In this document: piece after piece, positions 15,557 through 23,612 of the stretch
How positions within the stretch are numbered: the first letter of the stretch is position 1
Layout of the letters: each line of letters begins with the position of its first letter
From: Lachnospiraceae bacterium UBA7050
Lineage (GTDB): Bacteria > Bacillota > Clostridia > Lachnospirales > Lachnospiraceae
Assembly: GCA_002493905.1 (NCBI GenBank)
Contig: DLAJ01000009.1
Coordinates: forward strand, 1 to 64,000
Reading direction: 5' to 3'
Length of the DNA stretch: 64,000 nt
The notes under the pieces: model-generated
The model's input: only the letters and a program-made list of their open reading frames with translations
Database searches by the model: none
What the model was told of the DNA's origin: nothing
Program-made: the position numbers and the translations under genes

Positions 15557-16984
15557 ATGAAAGAAATGAGAAATACAGGGGGAATCCTGCAGAAAGCGCT
15601 TTGTATAGGAGCAGCAGCGCTTTTGACCGGGGCAGTGCTTTCCGGCTGCGGGAAGGAAGAAGGAACTTCGGAGGCACCGCAGGGACAGCAGACGGCGGAC
15701 GGAGGTGAGGGAGCATTGCAGGAGCAGCAGACGCCGGATACCGGCGCGCAAGATGGGCAGGAACAGCGGGACTGGGACGGGGTGCCGCGGGCATTACAGG
15801 CGGAGCGGACCGCGGAATATGTAAGAGCGGGAGCATTGGATGAGACGCTGATGGAAGCGTCAAATATATTTGCCTATCAGTTTGGGGATAAACTTGCTGC
15901 TGGAGGGGAGAACTATTTCTTTTCCCCATACAGCATCAGTTCCGCACTGGCGGTTCTCGATAATGCGTCGGAGGGCGAAACACGGGAACAGATTGAGCGG
16001 ATGCTTGGCATAACGGATAGGGAGCATTATAATCAGCAGATGTCTTTTTATATGGAGAGACCTCAGAATGAGCAGGCCCGCGTTCAAAGTGCAAATTCCA
16101 TCTGGATTGACCGGAACTGTACGCTTTCTGACAGTGCTTATACGGAGTATCTGCCCCTTGTTGATTTTTATTATGGGGCGGAAGTGTGGGAGGCGGATTT
16201 TGCGTTAGACCCGGTCGGAACGAAAGACGCTGTCAACCAATGGGTGGAAGAGCATACAGGAGGCATGATTCCTCATTTTAAGGAGGAGGTTGACCCCGAT
16301 ACGATACTTTCGATCATCAATGCGGTATATTTTTATGGGGAATGGAGCGCGCCGTTTGGGGCGGAGGCGACGTTTGAACAGACGTTTCATGGACAAAACG
16401 GGGATGCGGAAGTGCCTATGATGCATCAGGGGGAGCTGTATCTTCCATATTATGAACAGGACGGACTCTGCGGCATCTCTCTGCCGTACGGAGACGGCAG
16501 CGTGGTCATGAATGTTCTGCTTCCCTCGGAGGATGCGCCGCAGAGTGCGGCGGAGTTGTTTGGTACACTCTCCGGCACGGAGAAAAATGATTACCTGATA
16601 ACGTTGATGAATAGTGAAACCCGCTTTGTGCAGAGCCTTGCGCTTCCGAAATTTACGATGGACTATTCGGTTCCGAATATGCCGCAGATTTTGGAGGAAC
16701 TGGGCATGAAATGCGCGTTTGTTCCCGGAGAGGCGGATTTTTCTGGCATTAGTGATCCTCAGACATCGGCATTTTATGTCTCGGAGGTCAGTCATGTGGC
16801 AAAGCTTGAGGTAGATGAGCTTGGGAGCCGCGCAGCAGCAGTGACGGACATTGGAATCAAAAATATGTCATTGTTGATAGATGAGAATCCGGTTACATTT
16901 ACTGTGGACCGCCCGTTTGTATTCTTTATTCAGGACAAAGAGACGGGAATGATCCTGTTTATGGGAGAAGTGCGTAATTTATAA
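15557..16984 (+). CDS. Serpin (serine protease inhibitor), lipoprotein
   Basis: 475 residues. An N-terminal lipoprotein signal (lipobox LSGC about residue 30) is followed by a Glu/Gln/Gly-rich linker and a full serpin fold of about 370 residues. Conserved pieces include FFSPYSISSALAVLDNAS, NAVYFYGEWSAPF, and the breach/hinge region VDELGSRAAAVTDIGI leading to VDRPFVFFI. The small residues of the hinge favour an inhibitory serpin. Anchored on the cell surface, it would trap host or bacterial serine proteases. Start 15557 has AAAGGAG 6 nt upstream. A second lipoprotein gene follows after 92 nt and may be co-transcribed. Confidence 0.93.
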   Translation: MKEMRNTGGILQKALCIGAAALLTGAVLSGCGKEEGTSEAPQGQQTADGGEGALQEQQTPDTGAQDGQEQRDWDGVPRALQAERTAEYVRAGALDETLMEASNIFAYQFGDKLAAGGENYFFSPYSISSALAVLDNASEGETREQIERMLGITDREHYNQQMSFYMERPQNEQARVQSANSIWIDRNCTLSDSAYTEYLPLVDFYYGAEVWEADFALDPVGTKDAVNQWVEEHTGGMIPHFKEEVDPDTILSIINAVYFYGEWSAPFGAEATFEQTFHGQNGDAEVPMMHQGELYLPYYEQDGLCGISLPYGDGSVVMNVLLPSEDAPQSAAELFGTLSGTEKNDYLITLMNSETRFVQSLALPKFTMDYSVPNMPQILEELGMKCAFVPGEADFSGISDPQTSAFYVSEVSHVAKLEVDELGSRAAAVTDIGIKNMSLLIDENPVTFTVDRPFVFFIQDKETGMILFMGEVRNL

Positions 16985-17004
16985 AAAAGTATGAGAACCG
17001 GAAA

Positions 17005-17072
17005 GAATTTGTGCCGAAGCGTCACAAATTCTGTATGACAGCGTTCTTGGCGTAAACGCTTTAGAATGGAGG
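17005..17072 (+). promoter_or_regulatory. Family A structured element, copy 1
   Basis: A 9-bp hairpin (GAATTTGTG 17005-17013, CACAAATTC 17023-17031) has the loop CCGAAGCGT. This loop is complementary, with one mismatch and one G-U, to ACGCTTTAG at 17056-17064, just before the GGAGG of the lipoprotein gene at 17077. AGCGTT (17040-17045) can alternatively pair with AACGCT (17055-17060). Possible pseudoknot covering the ribosome binding region. Confidence 0.55.
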
Positions 17073-17076
17073 AAAA

Positions 17077-18078
17077 ATGAAAAAGAAATTGGTTGTGCTG
17101 TTAATTGTGATCTGTATGGCGGCGGCCGGATGCGGGAGTAAGGACGGAGTGGAGCCGTCTGGAGGCAGCGTGACGGATGAGCCGGAAATCCCCGGCAGTC
17201 AAGGGACGGAGGACGAAGATAAAAATATGGTGCCGGATGCGGAAGGCCCTGCAGGAAATACGGACGGCTCCGCAACAAATACGGATGGTCAAATGGCGGG
17301 TACGGATGACTGGGAGGCGGATACGGGAGAGGAGGAACCGGTGGATGGGCTGACGCTGCGCATTGTGGACGGGGCGGAAACCGGAAATCTGATTTTGGCA
17401 GGCGAAGGCGCGGGGGAGGTCTATACTCTTTCTGTGGAGGGCGTCAAAATACTTTTGGATGGTGTTGAGTCGGCGCCGGCATTGCTGGAAGACGGTATGC
17501 TTGTTGAGATTCAGGAGCCCGGTGCGATCATGGAAACGTTTCCGGCCCAGTTTAGTCAGGTTGGGGCAATTTATGCTTACGGCAGGGGTACGGAGCAGAA
17601 CCCGATGGGGACATACTATGATCTTTGCGGCTTATATCTGCAAGTGTTAAATGATCTCTGGGATGTGGACAGCGGCTTAAATGGCGGAGCTGTTTATGTA
17701 AGCGTCGATCTCTCCGAAGCGCCCGGGGAACTTACGGAAGGAGAAAAAAATGCGGTCGCTTGGATTTTTGCGGGTGAGCATGGGGCTGAGGCACTTACAC
17801 TGACTTATCAGGAGCTGGCGGAGCAGGGATATTTGTCGGAGTATGGGGAGTTCGGGGATGAAGAACACAAAGCTTATGAATGGGCGGACGGTGTGCTTTT
17901 TTCCATTACGGCGGATGAAAGCGGGGGAAACGAAGTGTTTTCCCTGCCGGTCCTGAAATTTGATGCAGAGAAATGGCGCTCCCCGCTTGGCGCTTATTTC
18001 TTTGAAGACTGCAAGGCGGTATGGTCGGAAAGCGGTTCGTGGGGCAGCTATTCCGTCGGTGCGGAAGCGATCTCCTAA
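17077..18078 (+). CDS. Lipoprotein of unknown function
   Basis: 333 residues. The signal sequence ends at a lipobox (MAAAGCG, Cys about 19), then comes a Gly/Asp/Thr-rich linker to about residue 90, and a folded region without a family I recognise (LRIVDGAETGNLILAG, then an alternating beta pattern). It lies downstream of the serpin lipoprotein on the same strand with the family A element between. The shared surface location suggests a related envelope role, but function is unknown. Confidence 0.75.
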   Translation: MKKKLVVLLIVICMAAAGCGSKDGVEPSGGSVTDEPEIPGSQGTEDEDKNMVPDAEGPAGNTDGSATNTDGQMAGTDDWEADTGEEEPVDGLTLRIVDGAETGNLILAGEGAGEVYTLSVEGVKILLDGVESAPALLEDGMLVEIQEPGAIMETFPAQFSQVGAIYAYGRGTEQNPMGTYYDLCGLYLQVLNDLWDVDSGLNGGAVYVSVDLSEAPGELTEGEKNAVAWIFAGEHGAEALTLTYQELAEQGYLSEYGEFGDEEHKAYEWADGVLFSITADESGGNEVFSLPVLKFDAEKWRSPLGAYFFEDCKAVWSESGSWGSYSVGAEAIS

Positions 18079-18084
18079 AATAGA

Positions 18085-18118
18085 AATCCCCTGCCGTTTT
18101 TTTTCGGCGGGGGATTAT
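18085..18118 (+). terminator. Terminator after the lipoprotein gene
   Basis: AATCCCCTGCCG (18085-18096) pairs with CGGCGGGGGATT (18105-18116) around an 8-T loop. Confidence 0.75.
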
Positions 18119-18246
18119 TGTGTGTCGGTAACTGTCAATTCCTCTTTTATGACGGCAGGGGCTTTGCCGGCGCTGACCGGGCGCATGGTCCCGGCGGCAG
18201 TATTCGGGAAGGCGGAACTGTTCTTTTGAATGAACCGGTATTTAAC

Positions 18247-18276
18247 TTGGAGTAGCGGCTTAGGATGAGATATGAT
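18247..18276 (+). promoter_or_regulatory. Candidate promoter of the exonuclease gene
   Basis: TTGGAG (18247-18252) and TATGAT (18271-18276), spacing 18 nt. Confidence 0.35.
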
Positions 18277-18384
18277 AAGATGTTTTAGATACGAAATAGA
18301 CAGGATGAAACCGAATGCACTGCCGGCAGCAGCCGGTGTGCCGGAAGACGAGCCGGAAAGTGTTCCGGGAAGAGGGAGCATACC

Positions 18385-19110
18385 ATGCAGTCAGCGTACG
18401 TGGCGTTGGATATAGAGACAACAGGCTTAGACCCCAAAACGGAAAAAATCATAGAGATTGGAGCGGCGCGCGTGCGGGACGGACAGGTGGAGGATACGTA
18501 CCAGACGCTTGTAAATCCGGCAAGAAGCCTCACTGAGAGAATTGTGGAACTGACGGGAATTACCGATGAGATGCTGTGCGGCGCGCCGTACATTGAGGAG
18601 GTGCTGCCTGCATTTTTGAATTTTGCAGGAGCGGATATTCTGCTCGGGCACAGTGTGCGGTTTGATTATTCCTTTCTAAAACGCGCGGCAGTCAATCAGA
18701 AATATTCTTTTGAGAAAAAGGCGCTCGACACGCTGAAGCTTGCACGTCTCTGTCTGCCGGAGCTGCCAAGCCGGTCGCTCGGCGCGCTCTGTGCGCATTA
18801 CGGGATCGCGCATACGGCGCACCGCGCGCTTGGGGACGCGATTGCTGCGCACGCGCTTTATCAAACACTTTGCGGGCAGTTTGAAGCCGCTGAAAAGGCG
18901 GAGCCGTATCAGCTGATCTGCAAGGTCAAAAAAGAAGGACCGATCACACCGGCACAGCGGGAACGGCTCTTAAGAATGCTGGATTTTTATAAAGTCACCC
19001 CGGATTGCGAGATTGACCGCATGACGAAAAATGAGGCATCACGGATGATGGATAAGCTGACGCTTGTCTATGGCAGAATGAGCGGTGAGGGCGCTGAATC
19101 ATATCGGTGA
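18385..19110 (+). CDS. 3'-5' exonuclease, DnaQ/PolC epsilon-like (DEDDh)
   Basis: 241 residues. Exo I (VALDIETTGLDPKTEKIIEIG), Exo II (LLGHSVRFDYSFL) and Exo III (HRALGDAIAAHALY) supply the DEDDh metal-binding residues and catalytic His. The last about 70 residues are an extension with helical character. It is a stand-alone proofreading or repair nuclease, not fused to a polymerase. A 13-bp hairpin (19121-19157) follows, probably its terminator. Confidence 0.9.
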   Translation: MQSAYVALDIETTGLDPKTEKIIEIGAARVRDGQVEDTYQTLVNPARSLTERIVELTGITDEMLCGAPYIEEVLPAFLNFAGADILLGHSVRFDYSFLKRAAVNQKYSFEKKALDTLKLARLCLPELPSRSLGALCAHYGIAHTAHRALGDAIAAHALYQTLCGQFEAAEKAEPYQLICKVKKEGPITPAQRERLLRMLDFYKVTPDCEIDRMTKNEASRMMDKLTLVYGRMSGEGAESYR

Positions 19111-19120
19111 AGGAAAAATA

Positions 19121-19157
19121 GTGTGAAAAATCACACTGATGTGCTGATTTTTCACAC
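19121..19157 (+). terminator. Hairpin terminator after the exonuclease gene
   Basis: GTGTGAAAAATCA (19121-19133) and TGATTTTTCACAC (19145-19157) form a perfect 13-bp stem. The family A element starts 4 nt later. Confidence 0.6.
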
Positions 19158-19160
19158 GTA

Positions 19161-19250
19161 AATTTGTGCCGGAGCGCCACAAATCTGTTTGATGGCAGAC
19201 GCAAATTTGATATTTGCGCCGCCACGTCGCGTAAAACGCTCCGGAATGGG
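19161..19250 (+). promoter_or_regulatory. Family A structured element, copy 2 (compensatory variant)
   Basis: Hairpin ATTTGTG (19162-19168)/CACAAAT (19178-19184) with loop CCGGAGCGC; the 3' strand CGCTCCGG (19237-19244) is its exact 8-nt complement. Relative to copies 1 and 3, the loop A-to-G change is matched by a T-to-C change in the 3' strand. A variable internal hairpin GCAAAT/ATTTGC lies between. An ATG sits 13 nt downstream (19258) but opens only 10 codons, over the 3' end of a minus-strand gene. Confidence 0.6.
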
Positions 19251-19255
19251 GATTT

Positions 19256-19879
19256 TTATGAATTTTCTGATTCCTCCAGCATGCGTTTGATTGGCTGACG
19301 CATGATGGAATTCAGACTGTCCGCGGTCTCACGCAGATGTTCTATTTTATCCGGGCGGTTTTCTTCGCGGTAAATGCCTGCGAGTGTGCGGTAGGTCGCA
19401 CTGATATCCGTATGCGTATCAATACAGAATTCCATAATGAGAACAGCTTCCTTTGTAAAGCCTGCTTTTATAAGCAGATCGGCCCATTTCTGCATGGTGC
19501 GGACGAGCAGCGTATAGTTCTCGTCATATCCGGTGAGCAGCTCAAGATTTGGCGCCCCATAAGTAAGCTTTAAGTCTGTGTTGCTGATGCCCGTTAAATT
19601 AACAGCCTTTTTTTCGCGGAATCCGTTCAGAATCCGATGGCAGTCCGCGACTGCATCAGAAAGAGCCGGATCGTCCGGTAAAACGGAAAACGGCAGCTGT
19701 TCATATGGAATCTCAACAAAGTTCAGTTCGTCGAGCGGTTTTTTGCGCGTATTGTCAGCCTGCGCTTCCCGTTCCCAAAAATCACGCTCCGTCTGTTCCG
19801 CTCTTTTTCGGGAGCGGGAAATCGCAAAAGCCAGCCAGATACAACACAGGATTAAACTTGCAAACAGAGGTATTTTCAT
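19256..19879 (-). CDS. Membrane-anchored protein of unknown function
   Basis: 207 residues. One N-terminal transmembrane helix (about 4-20, PLFASLILCCIWLAFAI) is followed by a charged linker and a mostly helical domain. The last 100 residues (MQKWADLLIKAGFTKEAVLI, TYRTLAGIYREENRPDKIEH) look like TPR-type helix pairs. No family is recognised. It diverges from the 37-codon membrane peptide gene at 19931 and converges on a family A element. Confidence 0.7.
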   Translation of the reverse strand: MKIPLFASLILCCIWLAFAISRSRKRAEQTERDFWEREAQADNTRKKPLDELNFVEIPYEQLPFSVLPDDPALSDAVADCHRILNGFREKKAVNLTGISNTDLKLTYGAPNLELLTGYDENYTLLVRTMQKWADLLIKAGFTKEAVLIMEFCIDTHTDISATYRTLAGIYREENRPDKIEHLRETADSLNSIMRQPIKRMLEESENS

Positions 19880-19930
19880 TTATAATATCCTTTCAGTAGA
19901 CAATGTTTTCGTGTAAGGAGACAAACGCAT

Positions 19931-20044
19931 ATGTTTAACATTTATAACAGAAAAACAAGAAAAAAAGTGTCTGCCATTATTATCATCGTGCTTGTTTTGG
20001 CGATGGTGGGGACGACGGTGCTTGCTGCACTGCTGTCCATATAA
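19931..20044 (+). CDS. Small single-pass membrane protein (37 residues)
   Basis: The frame encodes a basic N-terminus (YNRKTRKKVS) followed by one transmembrane helix (AIIIIVLVLAMVGTTVLAAL). AAGGAG lies 10 nt upstream of the ATG. The basic-then-hydrophobic layout recalls the DUF4044-type small proteins of Firmicutes, but I am not sure of that family. It is divergent from 19256-19879 and may share its regulatory region. Confidence 0.65.
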   Translation: MFNIYNRKTRKKVSAIIIIVLVLAMVGTTVLAALLSI

Positions 20045-20180
20045 GAGCAGTCATAACGATACAGACCGGATCATATATTAATAAAGATGCGGGACAATCT
20101 GCAGGAGATAGCACATTTCTATTGTATGTCAGGAAACCGTTCTTGGCAAGAGCAGAACGTGCGGTATGCGGGGGATCAGA

Positions 20181-21896
20181 ATGAGAAAAAAATGGGCAGC
20201 AATGATGACACTTATGTCAGTAATATGGGCGGGCGTCTTAGGATTTCGTACCGATGCGGCAGCAGGGGGTGCAGGCGCAGCGGATGCGCAGGCGGTAATT
20301 TGTGAGGGCGTGTATGCGGGAGATATTTGTCTTTCCGGTATGACGCCGGCAGAGGCGGAACAGGCAATCGGTGCTTACATTTTGGAACTTGCGCAGGTTC
20401 CGATCACGCTGAATCTTTCTGCGGAACAGTCGGTTCAGACGACGGCGGGAGAGCTTGGCATCCATTTCGGAAATCCCGAAATTCTGGAGGAGGCGGCCGG
20501 TCTCGGGCGCAAAGGAAATATTCTGAAGCGCTATAAGGAAAAGGTTGATCTGGCAGCGAACAATCAGGTCTATGAGATAGAGCTTGCATTTGACCGTGCA
20601 GCCATTGAGAATCTTGTGCAGGCGCAGAGCGAGAACGTCAATGTTCCGGCGCAGAATGCGTCTATGACGCGTGAGAATGGTGAATTTGTCTATACGGACG
20701 GCGTGGACGGCATTGAGCTGGATGTGCAGGCATCAGTCGATCTGATTTATGCGGGACTGACCGAGCAATGGAGCGGTGAGGCGAAGAGCTTTGATCTGCA
20801 GCTTCAGACAACGAAGCCGGCGCATACTGTTGAGGAGCTAAAGCAGGTGACAGATGTGCTTGCAACCTGTACGACAAGCTTTGCAACATCGGATTCATCC
20901 AGAAGCGCCAACGTACGGAATGCCTGCAATAAGGTAAACGGTACGATTCTGTTTCCGGGAGAAGAGTTTTCAACACTTGCGGTAATTGCGCCTTTCACTG
21001 AGAGAAACGGCTATTATTCGGCGGGCTCCTATTCGGGCGGCAAGGTAGTGGACAGTATTGGGGGCGGAATTTGTCAGGTATCTTCCACGTTGTATAACTC
21101 GGTTCTATATTCGGAGCTTGAGGTGACGAACCGCGCGAATCATGCGATGGCAGTCGGCTATGTCAAAATTGGGCTGGATGCGACCGTGTCTGAGGACTCG
21201 GGTATTGATTTTACGTTTCGGAATAATACACCGTATCCAATCTATATTGAAGGTTATACAACGACAAATAAAAGGATTACAATGACGATTTACGGCGTGG
21301 AGACGAGAGCCGAGACGCACAGTGTGGCGTATGAGAGCGTTGTGCTTGAGACGACGCCGCCGGGGGCGGAGGCGGTCTACGCAGATGCGTCCATGCCGGT
21401 CGGCGCAGTGGAGATACAGCCTGCGCACACTGGATATGTGGCGGACGTGTACCGCGTCATTACAGAAAACGGCGTGGAGGTCAGCAGAGAGCAGATCAGC
21501 CACAATACTTATAAAATGACCTGCCGCTCGGCGACGGTTGGCGTAGCCACAAGTGATCCGGTTGCCTATGACATGATACAGGCGGCGATCGCAACAGGCA
21601 GTGTTGATCATGCGAAGGCAGTCGCGGCACAGATTGCTTCGGGAAATTATGGGTCGGCGGAGACATCAGCCCAGCCGGGAGGCGTTGAAATTGGCGGTAC
21701 GCCGGAAGGAGAAGCGCAGCCGGTATTACCGCCGGAGCCGGGAGTACAGCCCGGAGTACCGGAGGGTACAGTATCGCCCGACGCGGCGGGGGCAATGCCC
21801 GGCGTGCCCGACGGAGACGTACAGACGCCCGGAACCGGTGTCCAGCCGGATACGGGGACAGCGCCGGATGCGGCTCCAAATCCTCCCCAGCCGTAG
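20181..21896 (+). CDS. VanW family protein, secreted or anchored
   Basis: 571 residues. A signal sequence (WAAMMTLMSVIWAGVLGF) leads to a peptidoglycan-binding-like region (about 50-215) and then the VanW domain (about 230-370: GTILFPGEEFS, SYSGGKVVDSIGGGICQVSS, RANHAMAVGYVKIGLD). After a further extracellular segment, the tail from about residue 500 is Pro/Gly/Glu-rich. VanW is named from vancomycin clusters, but the domain is widespread in clostridial envelope proteins and its biochemical role is unknown. The ATG at 20181 is preferred over 20166 because GGGGGA lies at a suitable distance. Confidence 0.88.
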   Translation: MRKKWAAMMTLMSVIWAGVLGFRTDAAAGGAGAADAQAVICEGVYAGDICLSGMTPAEAEQAIGAYILELAQVPITLNLSAEQSVQTTAGELGIHFGNPEILEEAAGLGRKGNILKRYKEKVDLAANNQVYEIELAFDRAAIENLVQAQSENVNVPAQNASMTRENGEFVYTDGVDGIELDVQASVDLIYAGLTEQWSGEAKSFDLQLQTTKPAHTVEELKQVTDVLATCTTSFATSDSSRSANVRNACNKVNGTILFPGEEFSTLAVIAPFTERNGYYSAGSYSGGKVVDSIGGGICQVSSTLYNSVLYSELEVTNRANHAMAVGYVKIGLDATVSEDSGIDFTFRNNTPYPIYIEGYTTTNKRITMTIYGVETRAETHSVAYESVVLETTPPGAEAVYADASMPVGAVEIQPAHTGYVADVYRVITENGVEVSREQISHNTYKMTCRSATVGVATSDPVAYDMIQAAIATGSVDHAKAVAAQIASGNYGSAETSAQPGGVEIGGTPEGEAQPVLPPEPGVQPGVPEGTVSPDAAGAMPGVPDGDVQTPGTGVQPDTGTAPDAAPNPPQP

Positions 21897-21963
21897 GCGG
21901 GGCGAAAAGAATGAATGGGGATTAGCGTGTGAAGATCCGAACAGATGATATGGCGGAGCGATT

Positions 21964-22977
21964 ATGAAGACAGGAAAAATACCGGAGCGCGTGCTGAAAC
22001 GCTCTGTGTTCAAACAATTACCGATTCGGGACGATGAAATGATAGGCGGCGCAGGCGTAGGGGAAGACTGCGCCGTTTTTGCGCCTGAAAACGGGAGCCG
22101 TACGGCGGTCTGCGTCAATACCGTAACGGGGAATGCGGCGCAGATCGGGGTTTATGCAGTGCACGCAGCAGTGAATAATATTGCCGCGGGCGGCGCGGAA
22201 CCGACGGCGGTTCTTATTGCGGCGGCATTTCCAGAGGATACGGAGGAGCCGCAGCTTCGGGTGATTATGAAGCAGATTGGAGAGACGGCCCGTACACTTG
22301 GCGTTACGGTTGCGGGAGGTCATACGGAAATTTCCTCCTCTGTGAGCGAGCCGGTTTTAAGCGTTACGGGGGTTGGGCGGTATTCTGCGGAGCAGGCGCA
22401 CATGGCGGAAAACGCAGAGGGAATGGCAATGTATGATAAGGACATTGTCATGACAAAATGGGCGGGAATTGCGGGAACTGCACTGATCGCGAGGGAAAAA
22501 AGGACTGAGCTTCTGACAAGATATCCGGCTTATTTTATTGATGAGGCACAGGCCATGGAGCAATGGCTTTCGGTAGTCCCGGAGGCTGCAACCGCCGGGA
22601 AGTCCGGCGTTCTGCTCATGCATGATGCCTCGCGGGGCGGCATTTTTGCCGCGCTGTGGGAGCTTGCAGAGCGTGCGGGCGTCGGACTTTCCGTTTCGCT
22701 GAAAGCGATTCCGATTCGTCAGGAATCAGTGGAAATCTGTAACTTTTTAGATGTGAATCCGTATGAGCTGGCGGCGGGAGGAAGCCTTTTGATGGTGGCT
22801 GAAAACGGATATGATCTTGTACGAAGGCTTACCGGAGAGGGGATTCCGGCTGCCGTGATCGGCAGGACGGACTCAACAAACGACAGAGTTATCATAAATG
22901 AAGAAGAACGCCGTTTTTTGGAACCGCCGAAGGGCGATGACGTTTACCGACGCTATACAGCCGCCAAAGGGCGATGA
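21964..22977 (+). CDS. AIR synthase-related protein (HypE/PurM-like)
   Basis: 337 residues with the PurM/SelD/HypE fold: an N-terminal ATP-binding half (GAGVGEDCAVFA, HAAVNNIAAGGAEPTAVLIA, VAGGHTEIS) and a C-terminal half (GVLLMHDASRGGIFAALWEL, NPYELAAGGSLLMVAENG). Members resembling HypE occur in Clostridia without hydrogenase maturation genes, as here, and their substrate is unknown. The C-terminus lies in a 37-bp tandem repeat that appears to have replaced the original end. Downstream are a Lrp-type regulator and an aminotransferase. Confidence 0.85.
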   Translation: MKTGKIPERVLKRSVFKQLPIRDDEMIGGAGVGEDCAVFAPENGSRTAVCVNTVTGNAAQIGVYAVHAAVNNIAAGGAEPTAVLIAAAFPEDTEEPQLRVIMKQIGETARTLGVTVAGGHTEISSSVSEPVLSVTGVGRYSAEQAHMAENAEGMAMYDKDIVMTKWAGIAGTALIAREKRTELLTRYPAYFIDEAQAMEQWLSVVPEAATAGKSGVLLMHDASRGGIFAALWELAERAGVGLSVSLKAIPIRQESVEICNFLDVNPYELAAGGSLLMVAENGYDLVRRLTGEGIPAAVIGRTDSTNDRVIINEEERRFLEPPKGDDVYRRYTAAKGR

Positions 22978-23077
22978 CGTTTACCGGCGCTTTACAGCCG
23001 CCGAAAGGCGGTGACGTTTACCGGTGTTTTAGAACCGCCGAAGGGCGCGGGCGATGAGGTTTACTGGTGCTTTAGGA
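22924..23077 (+). repeat. 37-bp tandem repeat over the end of the AIR synthase-like gene
   Basis: Units at 22924-22960, 22961-22997 and 22998-23034 are 37 bp; the fourth (23035-23077) is 43 bp because of a 6-bp insertion. Each begins CCGCCGAAGG or a close variant and contains GACGTTTACCG. Because 37 is not a multiple of 3, the stop codon (22975-22977) arises from the second unit read in a shifted frame. Confidence 0.9.
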
Positions 23078-23123
23078 CCGCTGTATGCGGCGTTCAGAGA
23101 TGAAAGAGGAAGGAGTATCTGTC

Positions 23124-23612
23124 ATGAATATGAGAGAAAAAATTTTGACGATGATCGAAAAGAACAGCAAGATCGGGGTAAAAGAGATCAGCGTCATGCT
23201 CGGCGAGGAGGAGCTTGCCGTTGCAAATGAGTTAAAAGCGATGGAGGAGGAGGGCGTGATCTGCGGATATCATACCCTGATCGACTGGGAAAAAACGTCG
23301 ATTGAGAAGGTGTCCGCACTGATCGAGGTGCGTGTGACGCCGCAGCGCGGACAGGGCTTTGACAATATTGCGGAGCGCATTTATAACTATCCGGAGGTGA
23401 ATGCGGTCTATTTGATTTCCGGCGGGTATGATCTGCTTGTGACGCTGGAGGGCAAATCCTTAAAGGAAGTTTCAAGCTTTGTATCACAGAAGCTTTCCAC
23501 GCTGGAAACAGTGCTGAGTACGGCAACGCATTTTATACTGAAAAAATACAAGGATCACGGCACTGTATTGTGCAAAAAATATGAGGACGAAAGAGAGCTG
23601 ATCACACCGTGA
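23124..23612 (+). CDS. Lrp/AsnC family transcriptional regulator
   Basis: 162 residues. The N-terminal HTH (about 5-55: ILTMIEKNSKIGVKEISVML) and C-terminal ligand-binding domain (about 70-145: SALIEVRVTPQRGQGFDNIA, VYLISGGYDLLVTLEG) form the usual Lrp layout. Start 23124 follows AGGAAGGAG by 8 nt. Its stop overlaps the start of the aminotransferase gene by 4 nt, so the two are translationally coupled. It probably responds to an amino acid processed by that enzyme. Confidence 0.93.
   Translation: MNMREKILTMIEKNSKIGVKEISVMLGEEELAVANELKAMEEEGVICGYHTLIDWEKTSIEKVSALIEVRVTPQRGQGFDNIAERIYNYPEVNAVYLISGGYDLLVTLEGKSLKEVSSFVSQKLSTLETVLSTATHFILKKYKDHGTVLCKKYEDERELITP

Larger units (their letters stand above)
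18079..18384. other. Intergenic region before the exonuclease
   Basis: This 306-nt gap contains the terminator at 18085-18118 and a promoter-like pair at 18247-18276. The stretch 18119-18246 shows nothing recognisable. Confidence 0.5.

Noticed and set aside
20662..20976. Minus-strand frames across the VanW gene
   Set aside because: All are shadows of the high-GC plus-strand coding frame.
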